From Bimuria novae-zelandiae CBS 107.79 (Eukaryota > Ascomycota > Dothideomycetes > Pleosporales > Didymosphaeriaceae), in the NCBI GenBank assembly GCA_010015655.1, contig ML976658.1, positions 1,755,278 to 1,819,277 of the forward strand: a DNA stretch of 64,000 bases, read 5' to 3'. Position numbers and translations under genes: made by a program. Shown piece after piece: positions 38,396-48,564 of this stretch (position 1 is the first letter of the stretch; each line of letters opens with the position of its first letter). The notes beneath the pieces are model-generated. The model was given only the letters and a program-made list of their open reading frames with translations. It ran no database searches and was not told the origin of the DNA.

Positions 38396-38637
38396 TGTTA
38401 ATACGGTAATAGGCTGTTGGATCAAGACTTCGTTGCAACGATGTAGTATTGATTTAATTCTTAATTACAGATCTATTGTAATAGGCTATTGTAAGAAGTA
38501 TTTATCATGCGTGGTTTGTCCCTTGCTAGCCTAATTAGGACTAGCGTAATAAACCACAGGCAAACTGCGTAATAAACCGCAGGCAAACTGTATGGCGGTA
38601 AAAGCCGTAGCAGTGTTGCGCAGGTTTAAAGCCAACA
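38396..38637 (-). repeat. 5' LTR of the second Copia element
   Basis: 242 bp. Differs from its partner mainly by C/T and G/A exchanges. A palindrome, CACTGATCAGTG, straddles the junction with the leader at 38,386-38,397. Confidence 0.88.
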
Positions 38638-39963
38638 TAATTACTTATTAAGAAAATAGAGGAATACGATATAAAGCCTTATTATACGTATAATATAAAT
38701 AAGAAGGTTTTTCTGATTAGAGTTATTAAAAGAAGTAAAAGGATCTTTAGTAAATTAATATAAAACTATAGAGAGGTTATTATATCCTTTTAAGATAAAA
38801 ATAAAGAGTGGATAACGCTACTTATCTACGTATAGAGTAATAGATTAGTATTACTACTAGTTCTGTTATTTATAGCTACTAATAAGGGCTTTAATTATTA
38901 TAGGTAAATAATATTAAAGTTAAAAAATATAAAGTCTTTATTAGCTTATTTCTAACTAAATAAACTAATAACGATATAGGGCTTGCATGGCTAGAGTAGG
39001 TGTTTAATCGCTACACTAAAGAGAAAGCTTGTCGATCCTGGTGCCTACTTATCCTAGATAGCCACGAGTCTCACATAACGATAGACTTTATCAAGTACTA
39101 TACACAGAATTAAATTCTGCTTATAGTATTCCCCCCTTACAGCACTCACACGCTATAGCTACTAGATATAGTAATATTTAAGCCTCTCTTATTTTCCTAC
39201 TTAAATGCTTTTATAAACTACCTTTATAATACTTAAGGCTTATTACTAGTTAAGAAATAAAACTTCGTTAAGCTATTTTAAAAAGCCTAAACTACCTTTT
39301 TTTATAAAGAATAAATAGTTCTTCACTCTTTTAAGGTAACTAGGATATAACTACTTAACCCTAAAGTTATACTTAAATAATTTACCTACTTAATACTAGA
39401 GTAGGATTCACGTAAGAGCTCTAATTTAGTATTTAGTAGTAAGAATTAGTGTAAACTTAAGACTATTATACGCTCTTAAGTTAAAAATTAAGGTAATAAA
39501 AATATTAAAAAGCTTTAGCGCTTGCATTATTATATTATTATTTAAAATAACCTACTTTACGCTAAAGTAATAGGCCTAAAAGATATTATACTTATTAGTA
39601 AGAAATATAAGAAGAAAAGTAAACCGCTAAACTTATAGTAATATAAGGAGTACTATAGTAGCGTAGTAATATAGTTACTAAAGAAGCTAAGGGAGGCTAA
39701 GGCGCGTAAAAAAGTAAAAGAGTAAGAGAAAGAGGAGTAATAACTTAAAAAGGCTTAAAAGAAGGCTAAATAGGCCTTAAATAAAATTCTTTAGCTTTAA
39801 GAAAAAGAAGAAAGAGAGAGGTTAAAAATTTAAAAGTTAAAAGAAAAAGAAAAAATAGAGGCTAAAAGGTAGTATAAACGTAAGCGTAAGAAAATAGAAA
39901 AAGAAAACTTTAAAAAAGCTATATAAACCTCTTAAAAAGGAAAAAGGAAGGCTTTAAAGCCTC

Positions 39964-40349
39964 TGTAACAGGAACAATCGCTCGTCGACACGAGAACCCT
40001 TGGCTAGTCAAGACAGGATCCGAGATCATCCGAAAACCGACACTCATCCGTATCGGACCAATTTCGGATCTATCAGACCGATGGGGAACTACGAATCCGA
40101 TTCGGACCTATTTCGGATCCATTAGACCGACGGTCAACCTATGGCAGTTATGTGCTAGCTAGCCATCTAGGAAGAGGTGTATTTAGAGGAGCTTGGGGCC
40201 TTTGTAGTTCAGTACCTTTTCCGTATCCTTTCGTACCAGGCCTGTAGGCACTTAATTCATTCGAGGCTACATTCTTATACACGCACTCCCACATGCCTCT
40301 GCTAGGAGATACGCCAACATCGATCCTTTGAGTGACCTGCGCCGATACA
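39964..40349. repeat. Solo LTR, family 1, with 5-bp target duplication GCCTC
   Basis: A 386-bp block starting TGTAACAGGAACAATCG and ending CGCCGATACA, with GCCTC immediately before (39,959-39,963) and after (40,350-40,354). It is the same LTR as at 5,328-5,712 and slightly less mutated. It interrupts the C-terminal coiled-coil part of the surrounding pogo transposase. Confidence 0.9.
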
Positions 40350-40655
40350 GCCTCTTATAATAAAATAAAAGAAATAGACTTATATAAAGGTTACTATAAA
40401 GGCTACTATTAATGCTTAAGGTAATTAACTATATAATTCTTTACTTGTAGTTACTACTTAGCGTGGCTAGAATATTAAGCTTTTATAAAAATTTAAGTAG
40501 TACATCTTTTTCGCAGGAGTTTGTTTAGTATTAAAATAATTTATTAGAATAATTTAGCTATTATAGGTAACTCTATAACGCTGTTTGTGTTACTGCGTGT
40601 TTTTGATGAGGTGGCCCAAGTGCCGAACCGGCCCATTTGCTGAACTGCCACGGTA

Positions 40656-40923
40656 GAGGAGTCAGCCGCTGCTGGTGCTAATGGCTAGTCGCGCTGGTTG
40701 TCGCGCCGCGTACTCGGTCCTAAAGCGTAGATCGAGGAAGGCTATATGCCTTAGTAGCTATGCGCTGGCTAGTATAAATACCTATATTAAAATTATTAAT
40801 AGCTATCTCGCGGGCGTCTATATTAATAAGCGTTGTGTTAAGAAATCGCGTGTTTTGTGCAGGTGTCGCGTTTTGGTGGGGTGGCCGGAAACCCCATGTG
40901 GCCGGAAACTATATGCCCTAGCT
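40656..40923 (-). mobile_element. 5' remnant of a pogo-type transposon next to the gene island
   Basis: The right terminus, read inward as AGCTAGGGCATATAGTTTCC, is followed by TA at 40,924-40,925. GTGGCCGGAAA occurs at 40,881 and 40,898, spaced 17 bp. Inward, the minus strand encodes the transposase N-terminus, related to those at 26,603 and 27,729 (MDAREIAINN-like, then LTPL). The remnant stops at 40,655 where the larger pogo-type element begins. Only about 270 bp remain, and the other end is not in the window. Its terminus lies 83 bp upstream of the oxidoreductase start codon. Confidence 0.8.
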
Positions 40924-41006
40924 TATAACAATGCTGGAAGAGCGCCATTGCATCGACTCATTCCCACACGATTCCCATTACTGAAAGCATATTTCAACTT
41001 CCCAAC

Positions 41007-42215
41007 ATGGCCTCAACGAAAGCACCTCTCCGCACAGCCCTAATCGGCCTCTCCTCATCCGCGAAAACCTCTTGGGCCTCCGCTGCGCATCTCCCCGGCC
41101 TACTCACGCCCACCGGACGCTCCAAGCTCCCCATAACAGCACTACTAAATAGCAGCGTTCAAGCTGCAAAGTCCGCGATCGATACATACAAGCTTGCACC
41201 GGAGACAAAAGCCTACGGGTCTCCGGAAGATCTTGCAAATGACCCAAACGTTGACCTAGTCATCTGTAACACACGTGTGGACAAACACTTCGAGACAATT
41301 CTGCCGAGTATCAAGAAGGGCAAGGATGTCTTCGTTGAATGGCCGATAGCGTCGAACCTCGCGGACATCGACACGCTCGTGCAGGAGGCTAAGAAGAGCG
41401 GGAGTAGGGTGGCAGTGGGGCTGCAGCGGCGATGGGTACCACCAGCTGTGAAACTGAGGGAGATCATCAAAGACGGCGTAAACGGGAAGAAGCTAGGGAA
41501 GATACTGAGTGTGGATGTGCGGGCGTATGGTGGGACCAATGACAGAGACATTGTGCCTGAGGGATTAAAATACTTCTTGCAAAGGGGGGTGGGAGGCAAC
41601 GTGATTGTTATCGGCATCGGCCATTGTAAGTTTTTATTTTGATCGTGGCTTGGTAACGGCTAACGAGCATTAGTGCTCGACTTGGTTCTCTCCGTTGTTG
41701 GAGACTTGGATCCTGAAACGGCACATGCGCAGCTCCAGCTTCAGCGGCCAGACGTCCGCATCCGAGATCCTTCCACTAACAAGATCATCGAAACGGTTCG
41801 CTCCAATGTTCCTGACCTAGTCTCGCTGCATGGGCCTGTGAAGTCGTCCGCGACCTTGTCCTTTCTCTTTCGCCGAGGACAGCCGTTTCCTGGCACGCCC
41901 GCTTTGACATGGACCATCAACCTTGAGCATGGCGAGATAAGTCTCGTCGCTCCTTCCGGGACGGCTCTGGAGCTGGGAGAACCCGCTACAATCCATGTTC
42001 ACTGGTTCGACGGCGACAATGTCGAAGAGATAAAGTGGAACTGGAACGCGGAGCTGTCGCAGCTGCCGGCGTCAGCGAGGCAGGTGTTCAGCACTCTGAT
42101 TGCCTTCGCCGATGGCAATGCACCGGGAGATGGTTGGGTAAGTATCGAGGACGCCGCGAACCGGGCTAAGCTGATAGAGAGCTTCCTGGGGGAGTGGGAG
42201 AAGACCCAAAAATAA
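41007..42215 (+). CDS. Gfo/Idh/MocA-family oxidoreductase (GAL80-like), 2 exons, about 386 aa
   Basis: Exon 1 41,007-41,625 and exon 2 41,674-42,215 are joined across a 48-bp intron (GTAAGT...GCTAAC...TAG) that keeps the frame. The N-terminal Rossmann fold has ALIGLSSSAKTSWASAAHLP (residues 11-30), the form seen in fungal GAL80-like members. The family EKP motif reads EWP at 111-113, within VFVEWPIASNLADID. The C-terminal half is the alpha/beta dimerisation and substrate domain. Family knowledge: NAD(P)-dependent sugar or polyol dehydrogenases, or nucleotide-binding regulators derived from them. EWP in place of EKP loses the usual catalytic Lys, so a regulatory or altered role is possible. 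The protein has no signal peptide and is probably cytosolic. It is convergent with the kinase gene. Confidence 0.88.
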
Positions 42216-42534
42216 TTTCTGCGCGGCAGGACGGAGGAGTAATCGTAATACGATGTGCTCGCGGCTTGGAATCGTATCTAGGGCTCTTTAATAACCTCGT
42301 CCCTTTAGAACAATGTCATCTTTTCTGGCTCGCATCGATGCCATGTACGTGCATGTGGCTCGTTTCCAGTAGCGGCCAATCGTGAAGGTACAAGGTCGGG
42401 TAAGACATTTCTATTTAGTAATGTCTTAGTCCTGTGTTACCTCTCGATAAGCAATACAGTGGCTGACTGCATCTACTTCGTATCGAGTCGTCTGGACCAC
42501 CCTCCGACCAGCTCGTGGTCCTTTCAGACGAATT
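42216..42534. other. Convergent 3' intergenic region
   Basis: 319 bp between the stop codons of the oxidoreductase (+) and the kinase-vWA gene (-). Short open frames occur on both strands but none resembles a protein. It probably holds both 3' untranslated regions and polyadenylation signals. Confidence 0.5.
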
Positions 42535-45500
42535 TCAAGGACGGAATTTAGCAGAGTCAGGTGGCGTGTAATACGCCGATGATCCTGTGCTATTCGTCGG
42601 TGTTCGGACCCGTGAAAGGGATTCCTTGGCATCATGTACGCCTCCATCCGCTTGAGAATTATTCTGTTGCTGCGGTCTGGGTGGTAACGAATGGCGCGTC
42701 CGTGTGCTTGCAGACGACTGGGCATTCTGAGAGTTCTCGTGAGCTAGGAAGAGCTTCTTAGACTCGTCCATTGTCGAGATGAAACTTCCAAGAAGCATTT
42801 TCCTGACGTCGCCGTTGACTGAGAACATTTCGTGGTCGATGATGTCTCTGAGATGTGTCGTTAGTCGAGTACTGATCTACAGTGGTAGCCTAACTTACTG
42901 GTAGCCTTTGAACTCCATGCCGTCATCAAGAGCCCTGAGGCGTTCGGTAACAGTAGGGTCGTCACCGAATTGGATGAACTCGATACTAACGAATCGATCC
43001 GCGTCGTTCTTGGCCAACCCTCGCATCTCTAGCTCTTTTAGGAGCCCTTCCATATAATCGTTGATTGCATCCGGATCCTCCATACCTTGCCATATGCCGT
43101 TGGTGAAAATGAGGAGAGTTAACGCTTTTGGGCCGTCGGAACCCTTCTTCGGCCATTTGGATTTTGTCTTAGGTTTTTTCTGCTCGTCGAGGGCATTGAA
43201 AAAGTCGTCAAAGATACTTCGGATTGGCGTAATCATGTCCGTCCCGGCCCAAAGTGCTTTGCGGGGATGTTTGCCCAACATGGTTCTTCTGAATTGACTC
43301 TCGTCTTTCTCGCCCTCCAGCGCAGCTTTGAACGGTCTTTCCGAAAGATTTCTCGATCGCTGTTCAGGTACTGTGAAGTAGAGGTCCATCCCGTCCTTGT
43401 CAGATTTTTTAGCCATCATAACGAGTGTCTCCAAGAGAAACACTGCTTCAGGCCAGTACTGAACCATGCTCGTAGAGTTGTCGACAAGGAATTTCTGTCT
43501 AGTGTGAGCTAAATCCTATCTACGACGTAGAGATGACTTACGATGTCCCTGTTACCGAAATATGTTTTCACGAATTGGTCCTCTTTCGGGCTTAACTTCT
43601 TGAACCATGTACCGGAGGTCAACTGTTCATGCGCTTGTATAACATTCGTCGGATCTGGTATTCTTCCATCGTCCGTTCGCACTGACTTAATAGTCGACAT
43701 TCGTTGGATGCTTGCAAGATGAGGTGGCATCGAAGTAGGTCGCCTCTTCCCAAAGTGCTGTTGGTCCTCACCCTCTGACACTTTCGTCAGCCCGCCTTCA
43801 TGGTCGGTCGTCCGATGCACATTAGCCGTGACTTTGGGTGGCCTGGCCGCAGAGAGCTTCGACAACGACTCGTATCTGGACGCTGTTTTCAGAAGCTGGC
43901 CAGGAACTTCTAGTCGGCTTATAGCTTTGTCCGGGTGCTTTTGGGGAACAGATCCGAGAACAGACGCTGTAGCATGGCTCGACGTAAACGCAGGAATACT
44001 TTGGGCGCCCTCATCAAGCTCAAGAAGAGCTTCCATAAGGCTTTCCAAGCCCTCTGGGATCTCCTCTTTGTCGCATTCGTCTAATAGCTTCTGAAGCTGG
44101 AGGTACAGCTCCTTGGCTGACATTGTGCGATTTTTGATCAAAAGATATTTCTCGGTGAAATCGAGCATCTTTCTGGTGACATGATCGGTCTGGCGGACCG
44201 CAGCGCGGAGGTACGTGTGCCAATCTTTGACCGCGTGAAGGACATCAAGTCCATCGTGGAAGAAGTCGCCTTCCATGATTTTAGGCTCGTTACTCTCACT
44301 GGGTGAGCGCTGGATAATATCGGATATGGCGCGTTGACGTAAGTGGTCGAACTGGGAAACGCCTGGGTATCCCAGAACAACCCAGGTGGCAGCCATGGAG
44401 AAGATGCAGCCAACAGACCATAGGTCTACACTTTGCGAAACTGGTATCCGCGCGTTGCTTTGGCGAGCGTACCGTTCAGGGGCGGCTTCGTGAGTTAGCA
44501 CATATGCGCACTGCATGTCCAAGCCTGCGTTCGACATACCGTATGTAGCCGTCCCGCCATGCGCAATAATTGTTGGAAGTGGAGCATTCTCCTCGAGGAT
44601 CTTTTGGAACTTGGCGAAACCAGGATCGGCCAACTTGTATTTCCCGTTGACAACGATGACATTCTCCGGCTTAATGTCGTTGTGCCATCTGTAGTAACGT
44701 CAGCATTGTGGCTCCCGTTAAAAGATAGGCTTCGTTCTGAACCGACCCGTTATATCGACCGTTCTGCGTCCTAATATTGTGGATGCCTTTGAGGGCATCC
44801 ACGACTTCGATGAGCGATCGCCAGAACCCTTCCACTTCTGGGGAATTGACTGGCGGCAGGCGGTACTGGAACATACGCATGAGGTCGAATCGGCCGTACT
44901 CCAAAAGAATGTTCATCTCTCGGAATTGGCTTTTCTGAGAAGAGCTGCTGAATTCTGCTGGGGTACTGTGCAGGATCGCATAGAAACCTAAGCATTGTAT
45001 CATGCCTTTGTTACCTCGCAAGGCATGGAAAGCATCTTTTTCATTCGCCCAATACGGGTACTGGGCACTTTCGAAGGTTTTCAAAGCAAGCTGAAAGCAC
45101 TATACGACACGTTAGCTATAAGTTCCATTGGATGACGGCGGAGACCATACCGGACCAAAGTCGTTGTCTTGTATCCACGTATGCTCATCTCTGGATAGCA
45201 TCGCTTGGAGCTTGGGATCGACGTATTCCTCCTGCACCAGGATCTGGAACACTCGGGCCTGTCCACCTTTTCCAATCTCCACCTTCCTGCAAATAGGGAA
45301 CACTCGCTCTTCGGGGAAGTTTTTGTTCATCATGTGTGTGAACGTCAGTGGAAAGTATTTCCACTGTGCCCGGTTGAAGCGTCTGGCGTATTCGACACTA
45401 TTACGTTCGTCAATCCACTTGAACTTCTCCTCGAGGGTTTTGAGTGTCATAGGTAACAGCAGGTCGACTATGTCTTCTTGCTGGACGTGGTGTATCAGAT

Positions 45501-45828
45501 GCCCCAGACCAATTTCCAACAAAATGCAGAACGCAATGATACATCTATCCCGTCTGTTCTGCTCCTCGCATACTTTGTTGTACGTAATGGGTATTTCTGG
45601 TCCGTACTGGTTGCCCTGCGCCATGTAGGTCGCGCCCAAAAGGCGTTGTCCAATGGGTCCTGCTGCATCTGGACCTGTGCTGTTCATCCAGTTCACCAGA
45701 CCCTTCGTGCGAACATATGGCTGACCCTCATCTCTAGCAGGCGTTACAGTGCTAACGCGCAGCTGTTCGCGAAACTGTTGTAGGAGGAGCTGTCCCGTCG
45801 CGCGCGCGGCCTCAACGTGGGACGCCAT
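42535..45828 (-). CDS. Protein kinase-von Willebrand A fusion protein, 5 exons, about 1025 aa
   Basis: Exons 45,828-45,151; 45,090-44,747; 44,688-43,542; 43,494-42,899; 42,847-42,535. All introns are 47-60 bp, have GT/AG ends and preserve phase. Residues 1-180: helical N-terminus, unrecognised. Kinase domain about 182-560: glycine loop GKGGQA (186-191), ALK Lys230, HND for HRD with catalytic Asp345, DIKPEN with Lys347 and Asn350, DPG for DFG with Asp362, APE in EAAPERY, and DLWSVGCIF. All key catalytic residues remain, so activity is plausible. A Ser/Pro-rich linker follows. The vWA-like domain from about 724 has a MIDAS DNSTS (728-732) and LLIFTNGIW, and continues to GDVRKMLLGSF after the last intron. 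A short disordered Gln/Ser/Pro tail ends it. No membrane segment. The role is unknown; intracellular signalling or assembly is likely. Confidence 0.85.
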
Positions 45829-46677
45829 GGTAGCGCATCGAGGGCAGGCTAGATATCGTTCAGCACGGACGATGTGACAATCGCTGGGAGAACGTGCCCA
45901 AGCGAAGATGGAGTGGGTAGGCTGGGTGGGGGATAATCGGTCGGTTCGAGTCGCGGGCGCGTGGTCAGGAATGGTTCGTGAGTGTGAGTGTGAGTGTGAG
46001 TGTGAGTATTCATAAGAATTGTTCAGCTGGGAAGTGATAAAAGACGTGGGATTTTTCTAAGGAGACCTTGCAAACATCTGCTAGGCTGAGTGACAGGCAC
46101 CCGCCCATGGCCGCTCGTAGCATTCGGCAACTGTCAGCTCCCCGTCCGGAAGCGCCCCCATGCCACTTCGGGGCTTGCTTCTGCGAGCGCCTCATTGTGG
46201 CGAAGTCTTCGTTGCGCATCTCCTGAGGAATTGTTGTGACGTCTGGCAACACGACAATGACTGTGTTCTCATCAGACAAGTATTGAGATGATGCTAGGCA
46301 GCGATGTGAGGATGGAGAATGCCCAGCGGGCGGAGTCGTTCCGCGCAGTTTGGTGGGCCCTGACGCACAAGCCTGGTGGCTCCTTCTCAGCCCCCGGCCC
46401 CTGCCTCTCCAAACTGGCACCCATCCTCTCGCGCAAAAGTAGAAGTGGGCTATAAGGCCCAGAGGTTATAGCAGGAAAATGGAATAAGTAACCCCAAGAT
46501 AGACAATACAAAGGCGGAACTTTTATTGCTAACGTAGTACTGTATGGTATAGCCAACCCTGGAGGCTTCAGCTTCACATGAGAGCCATCTTGCACAACGA
46601 TTGCATCACGCAGTCCGATAGACTTCATTCAGTCACGATAAATGTTGCGTAAAACGGCAATTGGGATTGTTGCGATC
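45829..46677. other. Intergenic region upstream of the kinase-vWA gene
   Basis: 849 bp between the kinase-vWA start and the CorA-like stop. It contains the hexamer array at 45,978-46,007. Two overlapping minus-strand open frames (46,010-46,420 and 46,272-46,628) lack recognisable motifs. I regard them as chance openings in a GC-richer promoter and 3' UTR region. Confidence 0.5.
45978..46007. repeat. GTGAGT hexamer microsatellite, 5 units
   Basis: Five perfect tandem GTGAGT units lie 150-179 bp upstream of the kinase-vWA start codon (ACTCAC on the gene's sense strand). The array is in the promoter or 5' UTR. Confidence 0.95.
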
Positions 46678-48564
46678 TCAAGCCCCCCTCTTTTCGTCAA
46701 AAGACGAAGGCAGACGCCTTTTGCGTCTTCTATCAGCAAGCATGAATGCGACGAGTCCCATCAATACAGTGACCACTGTCAAAGGCACAGTAACTTCCAG
46801 CCACCTTTCCAGCGCTAGCCCTGAGTAGCTTGCTTGGCCATCCGGTTGGTCTTGGTACTTCACGACATCAGTACTGAAGAACGTCTTGCGAACTACCATC
46901 AGCAGCGTCTTGAACACGGAGCATACGAACTTACCGAAACAAATGTAGCAGGCAGGAATACAAAGGTTCCGACAGTGATGACCTTCATCACTATTGTTTC
47001 TCGATATGACATGGTGGTAAGATCTTCCATCTTCCTGGTCGCACGGCTCTGGAGCTTTTGGAGCAGCTACAAAAATGAGTGCTCATTCACCAACAAGTTT
47101 AGGGTGCAATACATACCAGGTTCTTTCTGTTCTCCGTCACTTCAATCAACAGCTTCATGCGTCGCTTGTATCCCGCGAAAGTGTGTATCATATCGGTTAT
47201 TTGCTGCACGAAACCGAGCACAACTTCCGCGCATAGGTCTTTCATGTCGAAGCCGTTGTGCTCCTGGAGCTTCTCATAGAAGCCTCGCAACGAGGTCATC
47301 ACCTCGATATTTGCATCGAGTACCATAGCGGCATTAGTAGCCTTCTCTTCAAGAAATTGTACATCCTGAAGACTTTCGGGAGTGAAGTCATCGCTGATCC
47401 ATTCGCCGATCAGGATATGTCGCGTCTGTAGCCCTGTAAGTACTCCAGTGAAGACCATCACTATAAGTAGCTGACCTTTTGTTCAATAGCATCTTCGAGG
47501 AACTTGACGTAACCCCGCCAGTCCTGGGAGGCCCAATAGCAATTCATGAGATGCACTGTTAGACTAGACGCGAAGCATCTGTCGCGACTCTCGAAAGAAA
47601 GATCCTCTGGCTTATTGCCATGAACCCCTCCGGTCAACTCCAGTACTTCTTTGCGGTAGTCCATGAGCCTCCCTTTGGCACTGATCCACAGCGCGGTACC
47701 TTCCGAGACATCAAATTGATGATGGAACTCATTTTGTTGGATCGACCAATTCTGATCGTCGACCTCGCTTCTCGCGTTCCCTTTGGTTCTTGCTACCCTT
47801 TTTAGGTTATAGCACAATTGGTATTGCCGTCCACTGCGGCCTAAAGCGGCTACGGCGGGTCCATGAGAAGCGCCTGGCCGTACTGTCAAATGTTGCTTAC
47901 TGTTCGCTGTTACTTGATGGGACATGCCGGCGACATGAGTTGTAGTGCTCTTATGCGGGAGCGTGACCTGGTCAAAGAAACCGCTGAAGCCCAGCTCACG
48001 CTTCTCCGGGGGTTGCGCAAATACGCTCAAGAAGTCTATCATAGCCGGCATGACTTGATGGTATGTGAACAGTCTTTTCAGCATCCTGGGGGTTATTTTC
48101 AGCGGCTTAGTTGAACTCTCGCCGTACAGGAATCTACCCACGTCAGCGTGGCCCATTTCCAAGCAACTCGACTCACATGAAGCGGCATTTGCTGTCTCTC
48201 AACGGCAGCATATTCCACATGGTTGCGCCAGTGGAAGGATCAACATGCGACTGCTCGCCGAGCTGGTACCGGAGAGCCTCTTCACTGACAGCGTCATGGT
48301 CGAAAAACCCTTGCTTGTAAGTTAGCGAAAACTTGCGCAGCAAATGCATCACCACTTACTCTGCTTCAGGTCATCCCAATCTCGAAAATGGACCTTGACC
48401 TCTTTCTCATCATGCGTGAGGAACGGCGGCTCCGCCGTCTCCAATCGCGCTTCATAAGCCTTCAACACACCTCTGTACGAAGTTTTGTATATCAAGTTCT
48501 GCGGGTAGGTGTTACACCGCTCATAAGACTGCGCAAAAGGAGCTGACTGGGTCAACAGTGCCAT
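46678..48564 (-). CDS. CorA-like transporter-domain membrane protein, 6 exons, about 547 aa
   Basis: Exons 48,564-48,360; 48,309-48,177; 48,133-47,476; 47,425-47,117; 47,066-46,935; 46,884-46,678. Introns of 43-50 bp keep the frame. The large N-terminal cytoplasmic part contains SYERCNTYPQNLIYKTSYRG and, across the second intron, DSKCRF then FLYGESSTKPL and LFTYHQVMPAMIDFL, the signature order of the fungal CorA-like family. A long helix (about 340-460) leads to TM1 VITVGTFVFLPATFVSTFF (about 463-481) and TM2 (about 508-529), followed by a basic tail RRRKRRL. The GMN ion-selectivity motif of true CorA magnesium channels is absent after TM1, so transport is unproven. The ATG at 48,564 is chosen because upstream frames meet stops. 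It lies in tandem upstream of the kinase-vWA gene. Confidence 0.83.

Larger units (their letters stand above)
32820..38637 (-). mobile_element. Complete Ty1/Copia retrotransposon with 242-bp LTRs and TSD TAATT
   Basis: LTRs of identical length (32,820-33,061 and 38,396-38,637) begin TGTTAATACGG and end CCAACA or CTAACA. They are flanked by TAATT (32,815-32,819 and 38,638-38,642). Transcription is leftward. RNase H lies at 33,298-33,513 (contains RWINGHDNPADLITKA). Reverse transcriptase is at about 34,800-33,700. Integrase is at about 36,000-35,240, with the core KIDASKNFITNKF and the catalytic-Glu region KKVLVEAHY. Gag lies at about 38,100-37,000. Stops are numerous. The 5' leader near 38,100-38,395 is less AT-rich than the rest and may retain the original composition. 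Confidence 0.9.
32319..40653 (+). mobile_element. pogo-type transposon interrupted by a Copia element and a solo LTR
   Basis: The inverted cores AAATGGGCCGGTTCGGCACT near 32,329 and its complement near 40,620 agree closely. TA borders both sides (32,317-32,318 and 40,654-40,655), although the outermost 15-20 bp differ in length. Box TGGGCC repeats at 17 bp (32,332 and 32,349; complement at 40,613 and 40,630). The plus-strand transposase has its N-terminal helix-turn-helix at 32,385-32,819, resumes at 38,643 (KIEEYDIKPYYTYNM-like residues before the first Asp), shows the second-Asp block near 39,045-39,100, and ends in a Lys/Glu coiled coil to 39,960. Without insertions it is about 2.1 kb. It is heavily RIPed. 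Confidence 0.83.

Noticed and set aside
1..40900. Telomere, centromere or tRNA signals
   Set aside because: No telomeric repeat runs, no tRNA-like cloverleaf and no satellite array were seen. AT-richness is explained by RIPed transposons.
40656..40923. Idea that the piggyBac-like element inserted into this pogo remnant
   Set aside because: The left flank of the piggyBac-like element does not continue the pogo transposase when compared with its relatives at 26,603 and 27,729, so the history cannot be reconstructed.
41213..41617. 134-codon minus-strand frame
   Set aside because: It is the antisense shadow of oxidoreductase exon 1, which has clear family motifs.
45128..45783. Several plus-strand frames of 83-166 codons
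   Set aside because: Antisense shadows of the first kinase-vWA exon.
46010..46628. Two overlapping minus-strand open frames of 136 and 118 codons between the kinase-vWA and CorA-like genes
   Set aside because: No motifs, mutually exclusive frames, low-complexity composition and no splice partner. They fit promoter and 3' UTR sequence better.
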